64,000 nucleotides of DNA from Caloramator proteoclasticus DSM 10124 (GCF_900129265.1 NZ_FQVG01000001.1:55534-119533); one strand, 5' to 3'; counted from the first letter of the stretch, positions 38,730 to 50,435 are shown. The notes: generated by a model not told the origin, from the letters alone. Made by a program: numbers and translations.

Positions 38730-38791
38730 CCAAAACTTATGTATAGAAACAAAAGGGTGAACCCTAATTTATAGCCTTTGGAGGTGAAAGT

Positions 38792-39271
38792 ATGGAGATA
38801 AAGTTAGCGACAGTTTTAATAACAATATTTAATGTTGTTATTTTATATATATATCTAAAGAAAAAGCTTTTTATACCAGTCACAACCTTTATGGAAAACA
38901 GAACAAATACAATTGAAAATAACATTAAAACATCGGTAAATAAAAAGAAGGAAGCAGAAGAGCTTAAAAAACAATATGAAGAAAAGCTTAAGGAGTTAAA
39001 TGAAGAGGGAAGAAAAATAGTTGAGGAATATAAAATTAAAGCCCAAAGCATTCACGATGAGATTGTTGAGGCAGCAAAAAAAGAGGCAGATTTTATTAGG
39101 CAGAGGGCAAGAGAAGATGCAGAGCTTGAAATGGAAAGGGCACAGGATGAAATTAAAAAGCAGATTGTATCTTTATCGCTTTTAGCTGCTGCAAAGGCAA
39201 TTGAAAGGGAACTTGATGAAGAAAAACATCATGCACTAATTAGGGAATTTATAAATAGGGTAGGTGCATAA
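38792..39271 (+). CDS. atpF: F1Fo ATP synthase subunit b
   Basis: Peripheral stalk subunit: one N-terminal membrane helix (about residues 5-22), then a long charged coiled coil rich in E, K and A. Length 159 residues. TTGGAGGTG precedes ATG 38792. The 136-base gap to atpE, holding a hairpin, is the only large gap inside the operon. It overlaps or abuts atpH. Confidence 0.93.
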   Translation: MEIKLATVLITIFNVVILYIYLKKKLFIPVTTFMENRTNTIENNIKTSVNKKKEAEELKKQYEEKLKELNEEGRKIVEEYKIKAQSIHDEIVEAAKKEADFIRQRAREDAELEMERAQDEIKKQIVSLSLLAAAKAIERELDEEKHHALIREFINRVGA

Positions 39272-39272
39272 T

Positions 39273-39824
39273 ATGCATGAAATAGTTGCGGCAAAGTATG
39301 CTGAGGCACTTTTAGAAGAGGCAAAAATAACAGGAAATTTAAAGGAATGTGTTGAGGATCTTGATAATTTCTGCAAACTTCTAAAGGAAAATAGTCAGTT
39401 TTATGAGTTTTTAGTACATCCAGAGATAAAGGATGATGAGAAGATAAATATAATAAACAGTTCATTAAAGGGTAAAACACCAGATGAACTAATAAGAACA
39501 ATAATTCTTCTTATAACCCACGATAGAATAGAGGATATATTCCTTGTTAATGAGGAGTTTAAATATAAGTATTATGAATATATAGGAGTAAAGTTTGCAC
39601 TTGTAAAAACAGCCATAAAATTAAATGATGAAGAAATAGAAGCTTTGAGAAGTAAACTTAAGAGAAAGTATAATTGTGATATTGAGATAGAGAATATCGT
39701 TGATGAGTCCTTAATTGGAGGAGTATATCTTAAGGTATCAGATGAAACAATAGATGAGACAGTAAAGGGAAGGCTTGAGAGGATAAAGAAGCAACTTCTA
39801 AAGAAGGATGAGGTGATAATATGA
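39273..39824 (+). CDS. atpH: F1Fo ATP synthase subunit delta
   Basis: Connects the peripheral stalk to the top of F1. The N-terminal helical domain starts [12 protein letters not shown]; the C-terminal [29 protein letters not shown] matches (key part [13 protein letters not shown]). I chose ATG 39273 behind TAGGTG; a GTG at 39264 is in frame. Length 183 residues. It overlaps atpA by 4 bases. Confidence 0.93.
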   Translation: MHEIVAAKYAEALLEEAKITGNLKECVEDLDNFCKLLKENSQFYEFLVHPEIKDDEKINIINSSLKGKTPDELIRTIILLITHDRIEDIFLVNEEFKYKYYEYIGVKFALVKTAIKLNDEEIEALRSKLKRKYNCDIEIENIVDESLIGGVYLKVSDETIDETVKGRLERIKKQLLKKDEVII

Positions 39825-41326
39825 GCATAAGACCTGATGAAATTACAAGAATATTAAAAAGGCAGCTTGAGGAATATGAAAACAAATTTGAAATAGAGGA
39901 TACAGGCACGATAGTTCAAATTGGAGATGATATTGCAAGAATCTATGGTTTAAATAACTGTATGTCAGGAGAACTTTTAGAGTTTCCAAATGGAGTATAT
40001 GGTATGGCACTAAATCTTGAAGAGTCAAATGTAGGTGCAGTTCTATTTGGAAATCAGCAGGGGATAAAAGAGGGAGATATAGTAAAAAGAACAGGAAAGG
40101 TAGTTGAAGTTCCTGTTGGAGAAGCTTTAATAGGAAGGGTAGTAAATGCATTGGGTGAACCAATAGATGGGAAAGGACCAATAAAGACAACAAAAACAAG
40201 ACCAGTTGAGACACAAGCTCCAGGAGTTATAGAAAGAAAATCGGTAAAAGAGCCTATGCAGACAGGTATAAAGGCGATAGATTCAATGGTTCCAATAGGT
40301 AAAGGACAAAGAGAACTTATTATAGGAGATAGACAAACAGGTAAAACAGCAATTGCAATAGATGCGATTATAAACCAAAAGGGTAAGGACGTAATATGTA
40401 TTTATGTTGCAATAGGACAAAAACAGTCAACAGTTGCCCATATAGTTAACACATTACAACAGGCAGGCGCAATGGACTATACAATAGTTGTATCAGCTTC
40501 TGCATCTGATACAGCACCACTACAATTTTTAGCTCCATATGCAGGTTGTGCTATGGGAGAAGAGTTTATGTACAATGGAAAACACGTTTTGATAATTTAC
40601 GATGATTTATCAAAGCACGCGGTGGCATATAGAACTATGTCACTACTATTAAGAAGACCACCAGGACGTGAAGCTTATCCAGGGGATGTATTCTATTTAC
40701 ATTCAAGACTTTTAGAGAGGGCTGCAAAGCTTTCGGATGAATTAGGAGGAGGTTCTATGACTGCTCTTCCTATAATTGAAACCTTAGCAGGTGATGTTAC
40801 TGCATATATTCCAACAAACGTAATTTCCATTACTGATGGACAGATATTCCTTGAAACAGACCTTTTCTTTGCAGGGGTAAGACCTGCTATAAACCCTGGT
40901 ATATCAGTTTCACGTGTTGGAGGTTCTGCACAAATTAAAGCTATGAAGCAGGTTGCAGGTATGCTAAGAATTGAGCTTGCACAATATAGAGAGCTTGCAG
41001 CATTTGCACAGTTTGGTTCAGACCTTGATAAGGAATCAAGGGCACGAATTGAGAAGGGACAAAGACTTGTAGAAATCCTAAAGCAGGAGCAGTATTCACC
41101 TATGCCTGTTGAAGAACAGATAGCTATTTTATATGCAGCAATAAATAATTATTTAAATGATATTAAAGTTGAAGATGTTAGAAGATTTGAAAAGGAATAT
41201 TTAGATTTTCTAAAAACTCATAAGAGAGAAGTTTTAAATGCAATTGTTGAGAAAAAGGAATTAACAGATGAAATTAAGAAGATGTTAGAGGATGCTATTA
41301 ACGAATTTAAGGGTAATTTTAAATAA
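39821..41326 (+). CDS. atpA: F1Fo ATP synthase subunit alpha
   Basis: Non-catalytic nucleotide-binding subunit of F1. Walker A is [13 protein letters not shown] (about residues 169-181); [22 protein letters not shown] and the signature [14 protein letters not shown] are typical. Length 501 residues. The start overlaps the atpH stop by 4 bases. Confidence 0.97.
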   Translation: MSIRPDEITRILKRQLEEYENKFEIEDTGTIVQIGDDIARIYGLNNCMSGELLEFPNGVYGMALNLEESNVGAVLFGNQQGIKEGDIVKRTGKVVEVPVGEALIGRVVNALGEPIDGKGPIKTTKTRPVETQAPGVIERKSVKEPMQTGIKAIDSMVPIGKGQRELIIGDRQTGKTAIAIDAIINQKGKDVICIYVAIGQKQSTVAHIVNTLQQAGAMDYTIVVSASASDTAPLQFLAPYAGCAMGEEFMYNGKHVLIIYDDLSKHAVAYRTMSLLLRRPPGREAYPGDVFYLHSRLLERAAKLSDELGGGSMTALPIIETLAGDVTAYIPTNVISITDGQIFLETDLFFAGVRPAINPGISVSRVGGSAQIKAMKQVAGMLRIELAQYRELAAFAQFGSDLDKESRARIEKGQRLVEILKQEQYSPMPVEEQIAILYAAINNYLNDIKVEDVRRFEKEYLDFLKTHKREVLNAIVEKKELTDEIKKMLEDAINEFKGNFK

Positions 41327-41349
41327 TATACCCTTCTGGAGGTGTTTTT

Positions 41350-43600
<2,251 letters not shown>

Positions 43601-43611
43601 GAGGTGATGTT

Positions 43612-44022
43612 ATGGCTAAATTTAGCCTGGAGATTGTTACACCAGATAGAAGATTTTTTAAAGGAGAAGTAGATTCGTTAATTGTAAGTAGCCTTGTTGG
43701 GAAAATGCAGTTTCTTGCAAACCACACCCCCTATGTTGCCGCACTTTTACCTGATGTTATAAAGATTACACAAAATGGCTTTAATAAGTATGCTGTTATT
43801 GCAGGAGGTTTTATCGAATTTATAGATAATAAGGCAATAATAATGGCAGATGCAGCAGAGTGGCCGGAGGAAATAGATAGAGAAAGGGCAGAGGAAGAGC
43901 TTGATAGAGCAAGGAAAAAGCTTCAGGCAAAGGATGAAAATATTGATTATCTTAAGGCAAAATTAAAGCTTATGAAGGCAACGGCAAGATTGAAGGCAAG
44001 TGATATAATGAACAAAAAATAG
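43612..44022 (+). CDS. atpC: F1Fo ATP synthase subunit epsilon
   Basis: Regulatory subunit with an N-terminal beta sandwich (VTPDRRFFKGEVDSLIV, ANHTPYVAALLPDV) and a C-terminal helical hairpin (RERAEEELDRARKKLQ). Length 136 residues. Last gene of the atp operon; an inverted repeat between it and ywmB follows. Confidence 0.95.
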   Translation: MAKFSLEIVTPDRRFFKGEVDSLIVSSLVGKMQFLANHTPYVAALLPDVIKITQNGFNKYAVIAGGFIEFIDNKAIIMADAAEWPEEIDRERAEEELDRARKKLQAKDENIDYLKAKLKLMKATARLKASDIMNKK

Positions 44023-44034
44023 AAAATTTGAATA

Positions 44035-44100
44035 AAACCACTTTTTCATGGACATACTCTTTTATAAAAAGGGGAGGGTGTTAAAATGAAAAAGTGGTTT
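44035..44100 (+). promoter_or_regulatory. Inverted repeat that masks the ywmB start codon
   Basis: AAACCACTTTTTCAT (44035-44049) is the exact complement of ATGAAAAAGTGGTTT (44086-44100), the first five codons of ywmB, with one more A-T pair outside. The ribosome binding site GGGGAGGG lies in the loop. In mRNA this stem would cover the start codon. Confidence 0.7.
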
Positions 44101-44775
44101 TGTTTATTATTAGTTTTAATCATTCTGATTTTTTCATTTTGGAATTATCAAAATAAAATTTATTCAGACATTATTGATGCTTGTTATGAAGCAGGTGGTG
44201 AAACAATAAATATACAGTTAGAGGGAAGTAGTTTTCTATCAGGTTATAATGATAAATATTTGTTATCAAAAGAGCTAATCAGTGGTTTTGATGTCATATC
44301 CTATGATTATACACAAACAGAAGAAGAGTTTTTCCTTAATGCAATTATGTCAAGTGGCTATATTACAGTAAGATTAAGGGATGTAGAGAATAAAATTTAT
44401 GCTTCCTTAACAGTTTCACAAAATGCACATAATGTGAATATAAATAATATTAAGCAGACTATTTTTATTAACTTTATAAAACATAGGGCAATTCCTAAGT
44501 TTTCAATACTGGTTGTAGGAAAATTTAGTGGTAAACTTACAAAAGCTGAGATGAAGGAAAAGGCAATTGAAATATTAAAGAGTAAAAGGGCTATTTTTGT
44601 AGATGGGATTGAAAATGAAAACTTAGTTAGCGTATCTGCTTTTTTACCAACTTTAGAGGAGAGAAAGAAGTGTGAAGATAGGTATATAAACTTAAACATA
44701 GCCTTAAGATATAGTGACTTAAATAAATGCACATATATATGGATTGGAAGTCCACTTATATTTGAAGAGTATTAA
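44086..44775 (+). CDS. ywmB: YwmB-like protein (DUF1779)
   Basis: Secreted or membrane-anchored protein with an N-terminal hydrophobic segment (residues 4-20) and a soluble domain. The assignment rests on position (atpC - ywmB - murA - spoIID, conserved in Firmicutes), size (229 residues) and layout; the function is unknown. GGGGAGGGTG precedes ATG 44086. Its first codons take part in a perfect inverted repeat with sequence upstream of the ribosome binding site. Confidence 0.7.
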   Translation: MKKWFCLLLVLIILIFSFWNYQNKIYSDIIDACYEAGGETINIQLEGSSFLSGYNDKYLLSKELISGFDVISYDYTQTEEEFFLNAIMSSGYITVRLRDVENKIYASLTVSQNAHNVNINNIKQTIFINFIKHRAIPKFSILVVGKFSGKLTKAEMKEKAIEILKSKRAIFVDGIENENLVSVSAFLPTLEERKKCEDRYINLNIALRYSDLNKCTYIWIGSPLIFEEY

Positions 44776-44790
44776 TTTTTGGAGGAATAT

Positions 44791-46047
44791 ATGATGGAAA
44801 GGATTGTTGTAAAAGGAAATAACAAATTAAGAGGAACAGTAAAAATAAGTTCGGCAAAAAACTCGGTGCTCCCTATTATTGCTGCATCTATTTTATGCCA
44901 CGAGAGATGTGTTATAGATGATGTACCAAATCTTGATGATGTTAAAGTAATGTGTAGTGTACTTGACTCTTTGGGTGTAAATATCAATATGGATATTAAT
45001 AAAGGTATAATAGAAGTTAAGGATGGTTCTTTAAAAACATTAGAACCTCCCTATGAACTTGTAAAAAAGATGAGGGCATCTTTTTTAGTTTTAGGTCCAA
45101 TACTATCAAAATATGGAAAAGCAAGAATTTCAATGCCAGGAGGATGTAATATTGGAAGTAGGCCTATAGATTTACATCTAAAGGGTTTTTCACTTCTTGG
45201 TGCAGATATAAATATTGGACACGGATATGTGGAGGCAGAGTGTAAAAAACTTAAGGGGAACAAAATCTATTTAGACTTTCCATCAGTTGGCGCAACAGAA
45301 AACATAATGATGGCAGCTGTTTTAGCAGAGGGAGAAACAGTAATTGAAAATGCAGCAGAGGAACCAGAGATAGTTGATCTTGCTAATTTTTTAAACAGAA
45401 TGGGAGCAAATATTTTAGGAGCTGGAACTGACACAATAAGAATTCAGGGTGTGAAGGAATTAAAGGGGACAATCCATCAGCCTATACCAGACAGAATAGA
45501 AGCTGGAACCTATATGGTAGCAGCTGCAATTACAAGAAGTGATTTAATAATTGAAAATGTAATTGTAGAGCATATAAGACCTATTATAGCAAAGCTTGAG
45601 GAATGTGGAGTAAAGGTATTAGATGTTCCAGGAGGAGTTAGGGTTATAGGAACAGATAATCCTAAACCAGTTGATATTAAAACTTTACCTTACCCAGGAT
45701 TCCCCACAGATGTGCAGGCACAATTTATGGCATATTTATGTACTGTTGAAGGAACATCAATTGTAACTGAAACAGTATTTGAAAATAGGTTTATGCACGT
45801 AACTGAACTTAAGAGAATGGGAGCAAATATAAAAATAGATGGTAGAAGTGCTGTTATTGAAGGAGTTAAAAAACTAACTGGAGCAGATGTTAGAGCAACA
45901 GATTTAAGAGCAGGAGCTTGTTTGATTTTAGCAGGACTTGTAGCAGATGGTGTGACAACAATTGGAGATATTCAACATTTAGATAGGGGCTATGTTGATA
46001 TTGTAGGCAAGATGAAGTCTATAGGGGCAGAAATTGAAAGGGTGTAG
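44791..46047 (+). CDS. murA: UDP-N-acetylglucosamine 1-carboxyvinyltransferase
   Basis: First committed step of peptidoglycan synthesis. The catalytic, fosfomycin-targeted Cys is residue 119 in [27 protein letters not shown] and [13 protein letters not shown] are further motifs. GGAGG at 44781 supports ATG 44791 (or 44794). Length 419 residues. It is one of the two clostridial MurA types, here linked to spoIID. Confidence 0.95.
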   Translation: MMERIVVKGNNKLRGTVKISSAKNSVLPIIAASILCHERCVIDDVPNLDDVKVMCSVLDSLGVNINMDINKGIIEVKDGSLKTLEPPYELVKKMRASFLVLGPILSKYGKARISMPGGCNIGSRPIDLHLKGFSLLGADINIGHGYVEAECKKLKGNKIYLDFPSVGATENIMMAAVLAEGETVIENAAEEPEIVDLANFLNRMGANILGAGTDTIRIQGVKELKGTIHQPIPDRIEAGTYMVAAAITRSDLIIENVIVEHIRPIIAKLEECGVKVLDVPGGVRVIGTDNPKPVDIKTLPYPGFPTDVQAQFMAYLCTVEGTSIVTETVFENRFMHVTELKRMGANIKIDGRSAVIEGVKKLTGADVRATDLRAGACLILAGLVADGVTTIGDIQHLDRGYVDIVGKMKSIGAEIERV

Positions 46048-46048
46048 G

Positions 46049-46078
46049 AAGGTGCCGTAATGGCACCTTTTGTTTTTT
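46049..46078 (+). terminator. Terminator after murA (first copy)
   Basis: AAGGTGCC (46049-46056) pairs with GGCACCTT (46062-46069), followed by TTGTTTTTT. A 25-base perfect copy lies at 46195-46219, on the other side of a palindromic repeat. Confidence 0.85.
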
Positions 46079-46194
46079 GGCATTGTACCCCCCATAAAGG
46101 ATTTATCTGGCATTTGTTCATTTGAAAGAGCCCATTGAAATCTTTTATAGGGCTTTTTCATACTTTGGCTAACGAGTGTTTTTTTAACAATTTG
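46075..46194. repeat. Palindromic MITE-like repeat, short copy B
   Basis: A reduced relative of copies A and C, in the orientation of copy C. It holds CCCCATAAAGGATTT at the left, GGCATTTGTTCATTTG, AAAGAGCCCATTGAAATC and the shared end AGGGCTTTTTCATACTTTGG. The GC-rich core is missing. It is flanked by two copies of the murA terminator. Confidence 0.75.
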
Positions 46195-46222
46195 AGGTGC
46201 CGTAATGGCACCTTTTGTTGTT
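46194..46222 (+). terminator. Duplicated murA terminator (second copy)
   Basis: The same AGGTGCC/GGCACCT hairpin as at 46049 with TTTTGTTGTTT after it. The 25 bases 46195-46219 are identical to 46050-46074. Confidence 0.8.
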
Positions 46223-46283
46223 TAGGAATAAATAGAAGAATAGTGAAATAAAATTGTAGTAGAACTTTACGAGGGGGGATTAA

Positions 46284-47354
46284 GTGAAAAGGGTAACAGG
46301 CTTTTTTTTATTTATTTTATTTTTAATGATAGGTATACCCCTAATCATTTCTGGAGGTGTTAGAGAGGATACAAAATTACCCTATTACATATCAAAGATT
46401 CAGCAATTTGTACCAGAACCGCTAAAAAAGCCACAGGTTGAGGACAAGCTAAAGGAGGAAAAAAGTGATAAATCAATAAAAATAAAGGTTTTTATTGAAG
46501 GACAGAACAAAATAGTTGAATTAGAGCTAGAGGACTACATAAGAGGTGTTGTAGCAGCAGAAATGCCTGCAGCCTTTGATATAGAGGCTCTAAAGGCACA
46601 AGCCATTGCAGCAAGAACCTTTGCCTTTGCCAATTTAATTCAAAATGGTGGTTCGGGCTGTGCAAAACATAGCGGTGCTGATGTATGTAGTACTGTTCAC
46701 TGTCAAGCTTATGTTACAAAGGAGGAGAGATTTAGAAATTGGCCAGCCTCTATGGCAAATGAATATTGGAATAAATTAACGCAGGCAGTTTTAGAGACTA
46801 AAGGGATGGTAATAACATATAACAATGAGGTTGCAAGACATATAAAATATCATTCTACAAGCAATGGTAAGACTGAAAACAGCATATATGTTTTTGGATA
46901 CCAAGAACCATACTTGGTGAGTGTTGAAAGTCCCTATGAGGAGGGAACACCAAGTTTTTCATCAAAGGTTGTTATGAAGAAGCAGGAGTTTATAAGAAGA
47001 ATAAAAGAATTAAATCCTGATGTAAGTATTAGCAGTAATAATTTAGCAAAGCAAATAAAAATACTTGAATGGACAGAGGGAGATAGGGTTAAAACAATAA
47101 AAATAGGAAATAAAACATTTTCAGGAATAGACATAAGGTGGGCTATGGGTTTAAAGTCGGCTTCTTTTACTATAAATATTGACAGTAAAAATGTTACATT
47201 TAATGTAAAGGGCTATGGTCACGGGGTAGGGATGAGCCAGTGGGGAGCAAATGAAATGGCTAAAAGAGGTAAAAAATATGATGAGATACTAAAGCATTAT
47301 TATAAGGGAATAGAAATTAAAAAAATTGATGAATTGGTGAATAAAAAACAGTAA
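46284..47354 (+). CDS. spoIID: Stage II sporulation protein D (SpoIID lytic transglycosylase)
   Basis: Membrane-anchored peptidoglycan hydrolase driving engulfment with SpoIIP and SpoIIM. An N-terminal membrane helix (residues 5-25) is followed by the SpoIID domain: LEDYIRGVVAAEMPAAFD, ALKAQAIAARTFAF (catalytic Glu in AAEMP), a Cys-containing CSTVHCQAY segment and the C-terminal GYGHGVGMSQWGANEMA. The start is GTG 46284 behind GAGGGGGGAT. Length 356 residues. Confidence 0.95.
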   Translation: MKRVTGFFLFILFLMIGIPLIISGGVREDTKLPYYISKIQQFVPEPLKKPQVEDKLKEEKSDKSIKIKVFIEGQNKIVELELEDYIRGVVAAEMPAAFDIEALKAQAIAARTFAFANLIQNGGSGCAKHSGADVCSTVHCQAYVTKEERFRNWPASMANEYWNKLTQAVLETKGMVITYNNEVARHIKYHSTSNGKTENSIYVFGYQEPYLVSVESPYEEGTPSFSSKVVMKKQEFIRRIKELNPDVSISSNNLAKQIKILEWTEGDRVKTIKIGNKTFSGIDIRWAMGLKSASFTINIDSKNVTFNVKGYGHGVGMSQWGANEMAKRGKKYDEILKHYYKGIEIKKIDELVNKKQ

Positions 47355-47359
47355 TTAAG

Positions 47360-47390
47360 AGCATCTTACTAAATGTAAGATGCTTTTTTA
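47360..47390 (+). terminator. Terminator after spoIID
   Basis: AGCATCTTAC (47360-47369) pairs with GTAAGATGCT (47375-47384), followed by TTTTTA. Confidence 0.9.
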
Positions 47391-47397
47391 TTCTTAT

Positions 47398-47426
47398 GTA
47401 TAAAATGTCACAAACTGGAGAAAATA
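47398..47426 (+). promoter_or_regulatory. Candidate sigma-F promoter of spoIIQ
   Basis: GTATA (47398-47402) fits the sigma-F -35 GYWTA and GGAGAAAATA (47417-47426) fits the -10 GGNRANANTW at every position, with a 14-base spacer. The predicted transcript start is only about 12 bases before the GTG start, so the leader would be very short. Confidence 0.55.
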
Positions 47427-47444
47427 CTAATGGAGGTGTTGATA

Positions 47445-48230
47445 GTGGGAGAAAAAAACATTTTCAAAAAATCAAAATTCTTTAACAAAGACAGTTTCTA
47501 TGTAATTTTATTTATCTGTCTTTGTATAGTAGCCGTAGCAGCAGTGTTTATTACAAGGAGCAACGAAAGGAATATATCTAATAAGTTAGGTGATTCAAAA
47601 CTTACTGAAGAAAAGAAGATAACACAACCTAACAATGAACCAACACTAATCGAAGAAAAGACAAAGAACAAGACTGTTCCTGCTTCAAATTTACCAAAGC
47701 AAACAACAAGTAATAATCCTCAAAACAGCACTAATAATTCAACTTCAACAAAGAAATCACAGCAAAGTTCAGTAGTTTCCTTCAAACTTAACAAACCAAT
47801 AGAGGGACAAATAGTAAAACCCTTTGATGATACTAAACCTCTATTTAATAAAACATTAAACCAATGGGAAACTCACGAAGGAATTGATATTGAAGCAGAT
47901 TTAGGAACAGAAGTAAAGGCTGCTGCTGATGGAAAAGTTTTAAAGATATTTAAGGATGACAAGATAGTAAACACAATCAACAAAACAGGATTTGGTGTAA
48001 CAGTTGTTGTTGATCACGGTAATGGATATCAAACAGTTTATTGTAATCTTGCTGAGGATTTAAAGGTTAAAGAGGGGCAAAAGGTTACTAAGGGTCAAGT
48101 TATAGGAGTTGTTGGAGATACTTCTGTTAGAGAATCCGTTGCAATTGAAGGAAGTCATCTACACTTTATGCTTCTAAAGAAAAATGGTAGTGAATATGTA
48201 CCAGTAGATCCACAAAAATTTCTAAAGTAA
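47445..48230 (+). CDS. spoIIQ: SpoIIQ-like M23 (LytM) peptidase family protein
   Basis: Forespore partner of SpoIIIAH in the engulfment zipper and feeding channel. One N-terminal membrane helix (about 18-38), a Ser/Asn/Thr-rich linker, then an M23 domain. Metal ligands appear intact: HEGIDIEAD (His144, Asp148) and HLHF (H-x-H) near the C-terminus. Bacillus SpoIIQ has lost one, whereas clostridial SpoIIQ is known to keep them. GGAGG at 47432 favours GTG 47445; ATG 47430 would include the ribosome binding site in the gene. Confidence 0.88.
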   Translation: MGEKNIFKKSKFFNKDSFYVILFICLCIVAVAAVFITRSNERNISNKLGDSKLTEEKKITQPNNEPTLIEEKTKNKTVPASNLPKQTTSNNPQNSTNNSTSTKKSQQSSVVSFKLNKPIEGQIVKPFDDTKPLFNKTLNQWETHEGIDIEADLGTEVKAAADGKVLKIFKDDKIVNTINKTGFGVTVVVDHGNGYQTVYCNLAEDLKVKEGQKVTKGQVIGVVGDTSVRESVAIEGSHLHFMLLKKNGSEYVPVDPQKFLK

Positions 48231-48236
48231 ATTAAT

Positions 48237-48278
48237 GAAAAATAAGGTTGCAAACCTAAAGGTTTGCATCCTTATTTT
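48237..48278. terminator. Terminator after spoIIQ
   Basis: AATAAGG-TGCAAACC pairs with GGTTTGCA-CCTTATT around TAAA, with A and T runs on either side, so it could act in both directions. Confidence 0.88.
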
Positions 48279-48350
48279 AAAAAAAAATTATTATAAAATA
48301 CTAAAATTTTACATATTATGATATAAGAGTATTTAAGGGAGGTACATGCC

Positions 48351-48605
48351 TTGAAGGACTATATAGAAGAGAGAGTTTTAGAAGTTGCAAAGTACATCAT
48401 TGAATCTAAGGCAACAATAAGAAAAACCGCTAAGATGTTTGGGGTTAGTAAAAGCACCATCCATAAGGATATAACAGAAAGGTTGCCTAAAATTAATCCG
48501 CAAATTGCAAAGGAAGCAAAGGAAGTATTGGATTTAAATAAAGCCGAAAGGCATATTAGGGGAGGAAAAGCAACTAAGTTAAAATACAAATCTGCAGAAG
48601 CATAA
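48351..48605 (+). CDS. spoIIID: Sporulation transcription factor SpoIIID
   Basis: Mother-cell DNA-binding regulator acting with sigma-E. The helix-turn-helix is ATIRKTAKMFGVSKSTIHKD (about residues 22-41), with a basic C-terminal extension that also contacts DNA (RHIRGGKATKLKYK). Length 84 residues. The start is TTG 48351 with GGGAGG at 48338; an ATG just upstream is out of frame. Confidence 0.95.
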   Translation: MKDYIEERVLEVAKYIIESKATIRKTAKMFGVSKSTIHKDITERLPKINPQIAKEAKEVLDLNKAERHIRGGKATKLKYKSAEA

Positions 48606-48649
48606 TGCACGCTCCCTATTTTCTTAACAAAAAATTTACTTTTAAAATA

Positions 48650-48678
48650 AAAGGAAAAAAGTAAAAAATGTAGAATAA
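48650..48678 (+). promoter_or_regulatory. Candidate sigma-H promoter of mbl
   Basis: AAAGGAAAA (48650-48658) matches the sigma-H -35 RNAGGAWWW and GTAGAATAA (48670-48678) matches the -10 RNNGAATWW, with the correct 11-base spacer. The start of transcription would leave a leader of about 30 bases before the mbl ATG. Confidence 0.5.
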
Positions 48679-48715
48679 TTAATTGTTAAGTATAATTATG
48701 TAGGGAGTGTGTCAA

Positions 48716-49732
48716 ATGGGATTTTTTACTGCAAATGACATTGGAATAGACTTAGGAACTGCCACAGTACTTGTATATGTAAAAGGGAAAGGAATAGTAT
48801 TAAAGGAACCATCTGTAGTTGCTATAGAGAAAATGAGTAATAAAATTTTAGCTGTTGGTGAAGATGCCAAAAGTATGATTGGTAGAACCCCAGGTAATAT
48901 AGTGGCAAAGAGACCACTAAGAGAAGGTGTAATTTCTGACTATGATGTAACAGAAAAGATGTTAAGTCATTTTATAAAGAAGGCTTATAATAAAAGAGGA
49001 TGGGGCAAGCCAAGAGTAGTGGTATGTATTCCCTGTGAGGCGACAGAGGTTGAAAAAAGAGCAGTTAAAGACGCTGCATTGAATGCAGGTGCAAGAAAAG
49101 TTTATTTAATAGAAGAACCTATAGCAGCAGCAATTGGTGCAGGATTAGATATATCAAAACCAAGTGGTACAATGGTGGTAGATATTGGGGGAGGAACCAC
49201 AGACGTTGCAGTTATATCCCTTGGAGGGATGGTAGTTAGGTCTTCGGTAAAGGTTGCTGGAGACAAATTTGATGAGGCAATTATTAGATATATAAGAAAG
49301 AAATATAAGTTGATGATTGGAGAAAGAACAGCAGAAGAATTAAAGATTAATATCGGATGTGCATTTAAGAGAGAAGAAGATGTTTCTATGGAAATAAGAG
49401 GAAGAGATTTAATTTCAGGTCTTCCCAAAAATATAGTTGTAAGTTCTGAAGAGATAAGAGAAGCACTTGCTGAGCCTGTACACGAAATTGCAGAATGTGT
49501 TCATTCAGTTCTTGAAAAAACTCCTCCAGAACTTGCAGCAGATATAAGTGATAAAGGCATACTTATGACAGGAGGAGGTTCACTTCTTTGGGGACTTGAT
49601 AAATTCATAGAAGATAGGACTAACGTGCCTGTTAAGGTAGCAGAGGATGCAGTATCCTGTGTAGCACTTGGAACAGGGAAAGCATTAGATTTTATAGAAA
49701 AGCTTGAAGAGGTTAAAATATCAAACTATTAA
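48716..49732 (+). CDS. mbl: MreB/Mbl rod-shape actin homologue
   Basis: Membrane-associated actin-like filament protein that guides cell wall synthesis. [20 protein letters not shown] is phosphate 1, [17 protein letters not shown] is phosphate 2, and [14 protein letters not shown] contacts adenosine. Length 339 residues. Position behind spoIIID matches mbl of Bacillus rather than mreB. ATG 48716 has GGGAG upstream. Confidence 0.9.
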   Translation: MGFFTANDIGIDLGTATVLVYVKGKGIVLKEPSVVAIEKMSNKILAVGEDAKSMIGRTPGNIVAKRPLREGVISDYDVTEKMLSHFIKKAYNKRGWGKPRVVVCIPCEATEVEKRAVKDAALNAGARKVYLIEEPIAAAIGAGLDISKPSGTMVVDIGGGTTDVAVISLGGMVVRSSVKVAGDKFDEAIIRYIRKKYKLMIGERTAEELKINIGCAFKREEDVSMEIRGRDLISGLPKNIVVSSEEIREALAEPVHEIAECVHSVLEKTPPELAADISDKGILMTGGGSLLWGLDKFIEDRTNVPVKVAEDAVSCVALGTGKALDFIEKLEEVKISNY

Positions 49733-49754
49733 AAGCACGCATAACTGCGTGCTT
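49733..49754 (+). terminator. Terminator stem after mbl, T run replaced by repeat
   Basis: AAGCACGC (49733-49740) pairs with GCGTGCTT (49747-49754). The next base begins CAGATTGTTG, the conserved end of the palindromic repeat, so no T run remains. Confidence 0.7.
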
Positions 49755-49888
49755 CAGATTGTTGGCAAACTTAATTGTTAGCAAAAATCTGAAAAAGCCC
49801 CATGATAGGATTTCAATAGGCTCTTTCATAAGCTTAGAATTACTTAGCGAAATGAATCGATGCCCAAGAAATCCTTCATGGGGCTAAT
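49755..49888. repeat. Palindromic MITE-like repeat, copy D
   Basis: It starts with the shared end (GATTGTTGGCAAAC, TTGTTAGC) and contains AAAAAGCCCCATGATAGGATTTC and the facing arm AAGAAATCCTTCATGGGGCTAATCA (key part CCTTCATGGGGC at about 49873-49884). The AAAAAGTCC/GC-rich core of copies A and C is absent. The far end is cut short next to the convergent yyaC gene, and no terminator duplicate is seen. Confidence 0.8.
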
Positions 49889-49895
49889 CATTGTT

Positions 49896-50435
49896 TTAAA
49901 GTGACTCCTTTGCTGCCTTTATAAAGGCATCTGTTATTACTTTTGCCATCTGCATAACAAATCCGAGTCTTGTAGAATTAAAGGCAAATATATCCGAATT
50001 ATCCGTTGTATCTACAACTCCAATTATAGAGATATCTCCAACTTTTGGTAACTTTTTACCAACGCCCTTTCCAGGTGATACAGGCCCTAACTTAACTTGA
50101 ATATCCCCAACAAAATCAGAATATCCAAGGCAAGCATCTACTGCAATAACAAAATGATGTTTATAATATTGATTAATAAAGTTAATCTTTGTTTCTAAGT
50201 TTACTGCGTGGGCAGGATCCTCAAGTGTCCCAATTACAGGCAGATTGAAATTTTTGTCGGTGAGTAAAGTTCCAACTAATGGACCTAAGGAGTCTCCAAT
50301 ACATTTATCAGTACCAATACACAGAATAATAGTATTTTTACGTATAAATTTTTTAAGATATTCCGAAAGCTTATCAACAGCATCTTTATCTTTAAAATGT
50401 ACCTTCATTCCTATTAAATCATCTCTATTAGGCAC
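49896..50435 (-). CDS. yyaC: Spore protease YyaC (DUF1256)
   Basis: Member of the GPR-like YyaC family made during sporulation. CIGTDKCIGDSLGPLVGTLL, GTLEDPAHAVNL and VAVDACLG (as VIAVDACLG) are typical. About 179 residues from the GTG at 50435, which has AAGGGGGTGG upstream on the minus strand; a GTG at 50465 has no ribosome binding site. It converges on mbl with copy D of the repeat in between. Confidence 0.9.
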   Translation of the reverse strand: MPNRDDLIGMKVHFKDKDAVDKLSEYLKKFIRKNTIILCIGTDKCIGDSLGPLVGTLLTDKNFNLPVIGTLEDPAHAVNLETKINFINQYYKHHFVIAVDACLGYSDFVGDIQVKLGPVSPGKGVGKKLPKVGDISIIGVVDTTDNSDIFAFNSTRLGFVMQMAKVITDAFIKAAKESL

